Shown here piece by piece: positions 57,773 to 64,000 of a DNA stretch of 64,000 nt. Below the pieces are notes generated by a model. The model searched no databases and had not been told where the DNA came from. It saw only the letters and a list, made by a program, of their open reading frames with translations. Positions within the stretch are counted from its first letter, which is position 1; every line of letters starts with the position of its first letter. Both the position numbers and the translations under genes were made by a program. Origin of the DNA: Alopecurus myosuroides (taxonomy: Eukaryota; Streptophyta; Magnoliopsida; Poales; Poaceae). The stretch lies in the NCBI GenBank assembly GCA_028641055.1, contig CM054062.1, positions 16,239,639-16,303,638 of the forward strand. The letters are read 5' to 3'.

Positions 57773-60700
57773 ATGGATGTTGCGAACGCCGCCGCGGACC
57801 AGCACGGGGACGAGATGGCGCCGGCCCGCGCCGGCTGGGAGGTCTTGGACGTCACCGCCGCTGATTGCCAGTGGCTGGTGAACACCCACCGGGTCCCTCT
57901 CGGCGTGATTTGTCGTCCTCCCGGCGACGAGCTCGTTCCGGCTCCAGAAGCTGGTGAGTACGTAGTATTTCTCTCGCACTTCAAGCGCGGCCTAGGCCTT
58001 CCTATTTACAAATTCTTCTCTGATTTCCTCCGCCACTTTGGCCTCCAACCACACCGTCTTCCTCCCAATGCCATCGTCATGCTATCCACCCACGCCACTG
58101 TCTGTGAAGCCTTTCTAGGCGTGCACCCAACAGTCCAGACTTGGGCTCGTTACTTCTTCCTCCGCCAACAGAGCGTCCCCAATCCAAATAATCCATTAGT
58201 TCCTCGCGCGATGACCCAGACGGGTAGCGCAATGATGCTGCAGCGCAGCACTGGGAGCCACCCACGGGTACTCGGTCTGGAGACCGTGCGCAAGTGGCAG
58301 CGGGGCTTCTTGTACGTGAAGAACATTCCTCCCGAAGAAGGAAAACCCGCTGAAGACCGAATTGGGCTTCCCAAGTTTGAGAACGCGCTGCCCACCGGAC
58401 AGAATTGGGGGTATAATCCCAAGAATACGGTGCCTGATGTCGTCCAGGTAGAGAAGCGCTTGGCGCAGCTGGTTGAGCAAGGACTTCTGCAGGATGACTC
58501 GATTGCCTGCTGGATATCATGCCGAGTGCTCCCGCTCCAGGATCAAGCACACAAGATGTGCTACATGGGAGGCCCTGGGGATTGCACTAGGACTACAACC
58601 TTTGAGCTCAGCAAGGCAGAGGTGGCCATCTGGGCCAAGTCCATCATGCGGACCACCCTCACCGAGAACTGGGCTTACGGCTTCGTGCCGTATAGCCGCT
58701 CCAAGCCCATCACCAAGGTTAGTTTTCTTCTCTGCATGCTCAGTACTCATGTTTGATATTGAATAGACCTCCTCTTAGGTGCATACGCTTTATGTTTGCA
58801 CGCTGTGCCGGGTAGAGTTCATCTGTCTATACTTAGCTCGATATGCTTTATGTTTGCATGTTGTTTCGAGTAGAAACACTTAGCTTGATATGCTTTATGT
58901 TTGCATGCTAGACCGTGTAGAACCACTTAGCTTAATATGCTTTATGTTTGCATGCTGTTACGAGTAGAACCACTTAGCTTAATATGATTTATGTTTGCAT
59001 GCTGTTCCGAGTAGTACACCTACTCTGCTGAAATTCAAGTCACTGTGCTTTATGTTTGCATCAGCAGCACATCCATCGCCAAAAGACCGAGGATCAGTCC
59101 CTTTTCGAGGCCAACTGGGAGGCAGACAAGACTGAGGATGACGAAACTGCATACGACATCCAGGACACCCTGTGCATCCCTCACGCTGTTCAGGACGGTA
59201 AGTCATGCATTGATGTCTCTATTCGGGACTGGTCCGAGGATGATGAAGGTGACCGGGTTCACCTCCCTGCTTGCGCGCAGTATGTGTTGATTCTTTTCCT
59301 TTGCCCATTCTGAACTCTTCCTTCTTTTCTGCAGAGGGGCCTCAGCTGGAGGAGCTAGAGGAACCCGTGGATGCGGTTCCGGTATCTGTTGCCGCTCCCA
59401 GTACTCGGAAGAGGGAGGGTAGCGGTGCGAGGCACCCCCTCCCAAGAAGCTCAAGAAGAAGCCGGGAAACAAGCCGCCGGCAAGCAAGCCCAACCCCCGC
59501 AGGAGACGCGCCCCCACCATAGACGGGTAAGTGCTTTCGAGTACACTTTGACTCATTGCTGTCTTTTATCTTTTGTTCCCTTCTCTGCTGCTGCTGTGAC
59601 CGTTCTCCTCTTGCGCTTTTCTTTTCAGTGAAGCACTTGATGCGGATGCCACCACTGCACCACCTCCCAAGAAGGGGAAGGCCCCGCCCCGAGAACTCGT
59701 GGAGCTCTCCGATGACGAGGAGGACCGGGTGCCAGAGGATAGGACGCATGCGCCCTCCCCAGTTAGAGAAGAACAAGATCCTGGCGCCGAGAACACTGGA
59801 GCCGGGAATGAGACTGAACAGACCTCCGAGCAGCTGCAGCCTGATGTGCAGCCTGCTGCTCAGGACACCGACAACGCCGAGAGGATGCCAACTCCTCCAG
59901 CTGCATCAGCTGAGGAGAATACTGAGCACGCTGCCGAGCAGCAGCAGGATACCACAGCCGTGGAGCGGCCAGATGATGCTGCCGAGCAGCAGCCAGAAGA
60001 CAATGCTGCAGAGCAGCCAAACCCCGTTGCCGAGCAGCGGGTAGAAGACCCTGTGGTGGAGCCGCCCCGCCAGGACACATTGCAGCCGGATGCTGCACCG
60101 ACTAGCCGGCCGCCAGCGCCGCCAACTCAGCAGGCGCCTCCGCCTGTTCGCCAAGTACCTCCACCTTCTCAGCAAGCTCCTCCGCCAGCCCGCCAAATAC
60201 CTTCGCCTTCTCAGCCCTCTCTCCAAGCACCTCCGCCTTCTCGGCCGGCTCCCACGCCTAACACCCAGAAGCCTGCCAAGACGGCTGCTGTGCCAACCCA
60301 GCAGCAGCCAAAGCATGGCGCCGCACAGGCTGGGCAGCCTTTGCTGCCCTTCAAGCCGCAAGACGGACATGCCGCGCAGCCGGCCCAGAACACCAAGTGG
60401 GCGCTCACCCAGAAGAAGAAACCACCCAACCCGAACGTCAGCCTGGTCCCATCCAATGCCACCTTTGGTCCCGAAGAGGAGCAGGATGCCGGCGCCAGTG
60501 CCAGCGAGAGGGAGACTGAGCCCAAGCTTCCTGAATACTGGAAACAGCTGGAGGAGCGCCACCAAATCCATATGTCCCAGGAAGATGAGCGGGTAGCTAC
60601 TCTCAAAGAGCGCAGGGCCGTGAGCCGCTCCAAGTCAAAGGGAAAGAAGGACTCCTTGATCATTAAGGAAATTTCTTCCCGCGGCGAGGATGATGAGGCA

Positions 60701-62957
60701 CTTCCCGAAGAAGGCATCACAACTATCTTGGACCGGGTAGGCCACATCGAGAAAGTTTGGTACAGTAAGGTATTCGGCCACGCCGCCTGGGATGGTACTG
60801 AGTTGGGCAAACTCGACCACTATAGGACAGATTGGAACAAGGCCGGCATCGGCCCTGTTGGCATGGCTGTAGCTAGTCCTTGCAGCACACTGGCCAGCAA
60901 GCTGTTCGTCTTGCGCAAGTCCATTGAGGATATTGAGCAAAGCTATGTGGTAAGCATTTTCTCTCTTTCTGAATCTTCCGAGTTGCCAGTTTCCTTTTTC
61001 TCCTTTCCTTTTCTTAGCCATTACCCCAGTCCCCGAGATTTGGGCCGAGTAGGTGAAAACTCAACCGAGTTGATATCTACTCGGGCCAAATCTTCCAAAA
61101 CTTATACTCTTTCCTTCTTCCCTGTAGGATAGCATCCAGGAAAGGACAAAGGTCTTCCGCCAGCTTCTCTGGAATCACCACCAAGTCAGAGACCGGAACC
61201 GAGTTCTGGAGTCTGACAAGAGCGACAAGGATGCTTTGGAGAAGAACGCCCTGGACAACACCCTCAAGCTTTCTGCTATCGAAAGTAAGCCTTTAGCATT
61301 TTGGTTTGTGCGTTTTTTGCCTACGCCCATTTCTTGCTTTTTGCTTAACCGATGTCTTCTCTGCAGGCGAGCTCAAGGCCCTGGTGGAAAGACACCAGGA
61401 TTGTGAAGTTATGTCTGCCTCAGCGTAGAGTAAAATCTCTTCTCTGGAAGGTGGGCAATCTTCTTTCTTCTCTTCTTTTGCTTTCTTTCACTTGGCTACT
61501 ATGCTGATAGTGTCGTTCTACCCGCAGAAGAATACAAGAATTTCCGGGAACAACATCTGCAATGCCTCACTCCAGCTGAAGCACATCAGCAAGTGCAGGC
61601 CCGCGAGGCCGAGTTGCTGAAGGAGCGGGAGACCGAGAAGAAGGAGTTTGAGAAACTCCAGGCTGACCTCGGCAACACTCTTCAAACTGCCATCAATGCT
61701 GTCCGCGAAAAGGAAGATTTTGATAAGACAACTACTGCCGAGAAGAAGAAACTCGAGCTAGAAATCAGAACTCTGAGGGAGAGGAACCAAGCTCTCGAGG
61801 TTGCAGTCAGCGAATCGATCCGCCTCCAGGATAAGCATATCCGAGAATCGGATGACTGGAGGGTCAAGCTGGGGGCCCTTGTGCTGGAAATGGAATGTGA
61901 GTTGCTGCTACTCTTCTCCTTATTTGATTTTTACCTTTCTATCTTCTTCTACTCAATCTCTCTTCTTCTCGGACACTCTTTCTAATCCAAATCCGCGTCT
62001 CTTGCTCCAGATATCTTCTCGGAACTCCGTGCCGCTGGCGAAACTGCTGTGGATAAGGCAAGAAAGGCCAGGGCCGCAGCTGGTCTGAGTGTTGATGATA
62101 TCTCCAGTATCGACGATCATCTCGTCAACCTCAAGACCCAAGTACGTTCCCTCAAAGGCTTGGGAACCTCCATGGTGTCCACTGCAATTAAGCTGCACAA
62201 ATTGTTCTGGCCCGACCGAGATGTCCCGGAGGCCTTCCGCGATATTGCAGCCAACTCGGACCATGTCAAGGAGGAGTTGAAGAAATGGCGTGCTTCCGCA
62301 GCTCGGGCAGGAGCTGACGAGGTCCTTCATTTCATCTTGTCCTGGTACGAAAATCTAGATATTGATAGGATTGGCATGCGCAGAAATGGCTCCAAGTGGA
62401 CTAGACGTCCCGAGTGTGTCTAACGCCGAATAGAAGTGGCCTACGAGATTGGCTCCTACGCTGAGACCAGTCAATACATCGACGGCCCCACCGAGCCTCA
62501 TACAGATGTTGATGAAGAGAAGGATGAGGGCGAGGCCGAGTTCGAGGAGGATGCCGGCGAAGACCACAACCAAGATGATGGAGAAGCTGAGCAGGAGGGG
62601 TCCGAGCACGAAGAGGCCGAAGAGATGGAGACCGAGCAGCGCGGCGCCGCAGAGGACTCCGGGATGGGAGCCAACCCGGAGACTGAGCAGTCGCAACCCG
62701 CCGCGCAGGAGGCGGCCGTTACCACCGAGATGGTGATTGACGACCCAGCTCCCGAGTTGGGCGCGACTGGGGATGCGACCTCCGAGCTCTACCCTCTCCC
62801 CAGCGCTGCGGTCACTCAAGCCTCCAACTCCGTATCAGAGCCAATCTCCACTACTCCAACTCCTTCTGTAGCCGAGCCAACCTCTACGACTGCTGCCTCC
62901 GAGCCAGTGGCGCCCAGCAACACCAACTCGGATACCATTACCTCCACTGTTTCCTAA
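57773..62957 (+). pseudogene. antisense gene of a Tat element, gypsy-type transposase-like domain and coiled coil
   Basis: Eight exons fit GT/AG rules and mostly keep frame: 57773-58717, 59065-59197, 59335-59526, 59629-60949, 61128-61284, 61367-61450, 61528-61896, 62011-62957. Exon 1 encodes the putative gypsy-type transposon domain (Pfam Transposase_28; EYVVFLSHFKRGLGLP, HRLPPNAIVMLSTHA, VQTWARYFFLR), function unknown. Exon 3 has a basic KKLKKKPG block in a shifted frame. Exon 4 starts acidic (LSDDEED), then has Pro/Gln-rich repeats (about 59820-60260) and a KWALTQKKKPP block. Exons 5-8 form a long coiled coil (KLQADLGNTLQTAINAV, KKLELEIRTLRERNQ), a KLFWPDRDVPEAFRDIA domain and an acidic tail. 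Breaks: a frameshift near 59430, TAG at 61426-61428 and TAA at 62421-62423, each stop followed by the same frame. The start is the ATG at 57773. Exon borders are inferred by eye. Confidence 0.75.
58783..59064 (+). repeat. 47-bp minisatellite in intron 1 of the antisense gene
   Basis: Units start at 58841, 58888, 58935 and 58982 (exact 47-bp spacing) with the core ATATGCTTTATGTTTGCATG. A diverged first unit starts at 58783 and a last partial one ends at the splice acceptor at 59064. Confidence 0.9.
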
Positions 62958-63483
62958 ATTCCTGCTGTTTTTATCTTAAAACACTTATCAGATCCCCGGG
63001 ATGCCGGGTGCAGATGTAATCAGTACACTTATGTGTTATCTTGCGACTCAGTTTGATTTGTTTCACTTTTAGCAAGACTGGCTTGATGCCGGATTGCGTT
63101 TTAATGCAAGTCCCCGAGTTGCATTTTTTATCCACTTGTCTTTTTGTCTTTGCTCTTACCTGCCACTTGTGGCTTTTTGGTAGTCGAGTCACGAGATTTC
63201 AAAACCAAGTTTCAAATACTTAACCACTTTGAGATTTGAATTCTAACGCTGCCCACCACTTAGCCGAAAAAGAAAACAGAGAAGTAAAAACACCCTACTC
63301 GGTTGCTACACTTCTCTTTTCCTTAGCAATTTTTCATGTGTTCGTTGACCTTTGGCTTGTTCTATTTCTTGCCATGAAGCCGGGTTGCGGACAGCAGCAG
63401 AGTCGAAGAGTTGGCCCTTGGGTTTAAATACACTACTAGATATGCGCATGAAATTCTAAGTAGACCACCGAGTAGACAAAGGA

Positions 63484-63489
63484 AATAAA
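63484..63489 (+). terminator. candidate polyadenylation signal of the antisense gene
   Basis: AATAAA on the plus strand about 530 bp after the final stop and before the convergent pol end at 63627. Only the hexamer supports it. Confidence 0.25.
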
Positions 63490-63626
63490 GTAAACAACAC
63501 AAGGCAAGGTTTTTTCACAGGCAGACCCCGAGTTTGAATTCGGAGTGCCGACTAGAATTTTAACTCGGTTAAGGACATACATACAAATTTTGCTCATGAA
63601 TGAAAACGGCGAAGTATAGCTACATT

Positions 63627-64000
63627 CTATGGACGCTTGGATTCCTCTCCAGCTCTATCCGGCCTGTTCTTCTGGGGTGCCTGTGCGTCAACTACATAGT
63701 AGGCATCATTGTGCAGAGCCTTGCTCACAATGAAAGGCCCTTCCGACGGAGGGGATAGCTTGTGCATCCCGGACATGCGCTGCACGAGCCTAAGGACCAT
63801 GTCTCCTTCTCGGAAAACCCTTGGGGTTTACTTTCCGGCTATGATAACGCCTCAGGCTTTGCTGATAAATGGCTGAACGTGACAGCGTTAACTCTCTTGC
63901 TTCTTCTAGCAGGTCAACGTCATTTTCTCGAGCTTCTCTCGCCTCCGCCTCAGTGTAGAGGGTTACTCGGGGTGAGTCATGCTCTAGGTCAGTAGGCAAC
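63627..64000 (-). pseudogene. Tat Gypsy pol, integrase C-terminus (partial)
   Basis: The minus strand encodes NDVDLLEEARELTLSR and a basic YHSRKVNPKGF block, then, after a one-base shift near 63815, the GDMVLRLVQRMSGMHKL-like and SPPSEGPFIV segments, ending at a TAG at 63627-63629. These are the end of the integrase core and the chromodomain-like GPF/Y module of Tat/Gypsy integrases, which sets target choice and DNA binding. The gene runs off the right edge of the window. It is convergent with the antisense gene. Confidence 0.8.

Larger units (their letters stand above)
56253..64000 (-). mobile_element. Tat-lineage Gypsy element (runs off the window)
   Basis: Minus-strand element with 3' LTR 56253-57129, a purine-rich TTCGGGGACTAA just inside it, an antisense gene (57773-62957) and the C-terminus of pol (63627 onward). 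A large 3' region with an antisense ORF is characteristic of the Tat group. Left flank CGCAG (56248-56252) should recur as the target duplication at the missing end. Confidence 0.8.

Noticed and set aside
59906..60571. 221-codon minus-strand frame opposite the Pro/Gln-rich exon
   Set aside because: Leu/Arg-rich complement of CAG/CCG-rich coding repeats. The plus strand carries the supported exon.

Overview
This window is nuclear DNA from a grass, most likely a Triticeae or close Pooideae species (wheat, Aegilops, barley or rye type). The reasons are Stowaway MITEs with the CTCCCTCCGT terminus, LTRs that open TGATACGTC, Sirevirus-type Copia, Tat- and Athila-type Gypsy elements and plant LINEs, packed and nested around one ordinary plant gene. 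I see no bacterial-style operons and no tRNA or rRNA genes. Family-level names come from my reading of motifs and ends, not from a search.

The one clearly functional host gene is a phospholipase D of the alpha class on the minus strand (three exons, 32334 to 29322, 820 residues, both HKD motifs intact).

Left part (1-14200): a GC-rich stretch without a supportable gene, a decayed small coding remnant (1414-1962), and an old LTR fragment split by a minus-strand Athila-like element (3407-9885, TSD GCAGC) that itself holds a further LTR (7323-8893). Next come a LINE tail interrupted by a solo LTR (10345-11720, TSD TGGCT) and a Copia-like LTR with a good TATA box.

Middle (about 14200-28150): a long LINE whose ORF1 is split by an 8.3-kb LTR element (14933-23208) with PBS, both LTRs and a near-perfect 5-bp TSD. 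That element carries an 861-bp GC-rich insert between 9-bp direct repeats. LINE ORF2 (endonuclease, RT, zinc-binding and RNase H regions) is readable but broken many times.

28150-37085: a Stowaway MITE, the phospholipase D gene, an LTR-like fragment, a second Stowaway and a long-inverted-repeat MITE.

37086-42138: a very recent Copia element (two 172-bp LTRs with one difference, TSD AGGTA, PBS, G17 polypurine tract) whose coding region is nevertheless frameshifted.

42139-45516: fragmentary sequence including a Copia-like LTR with PBS and two palindrome-rich clusters.

45517-64000: a three-level nest, all on the minus strand. An Athila-like gag-protease element (from 45517) is entered at 51561 by a Sirevirus with an env-like gene. 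That Sirevirus is entered in its pol at 56253 by a Tat-lineage Gypsy element that runs off the window. The Tat element contains, antisense to its pol, a gene with its own TATA box and eight inferred exons, now disabled by one frameshift and two stops.
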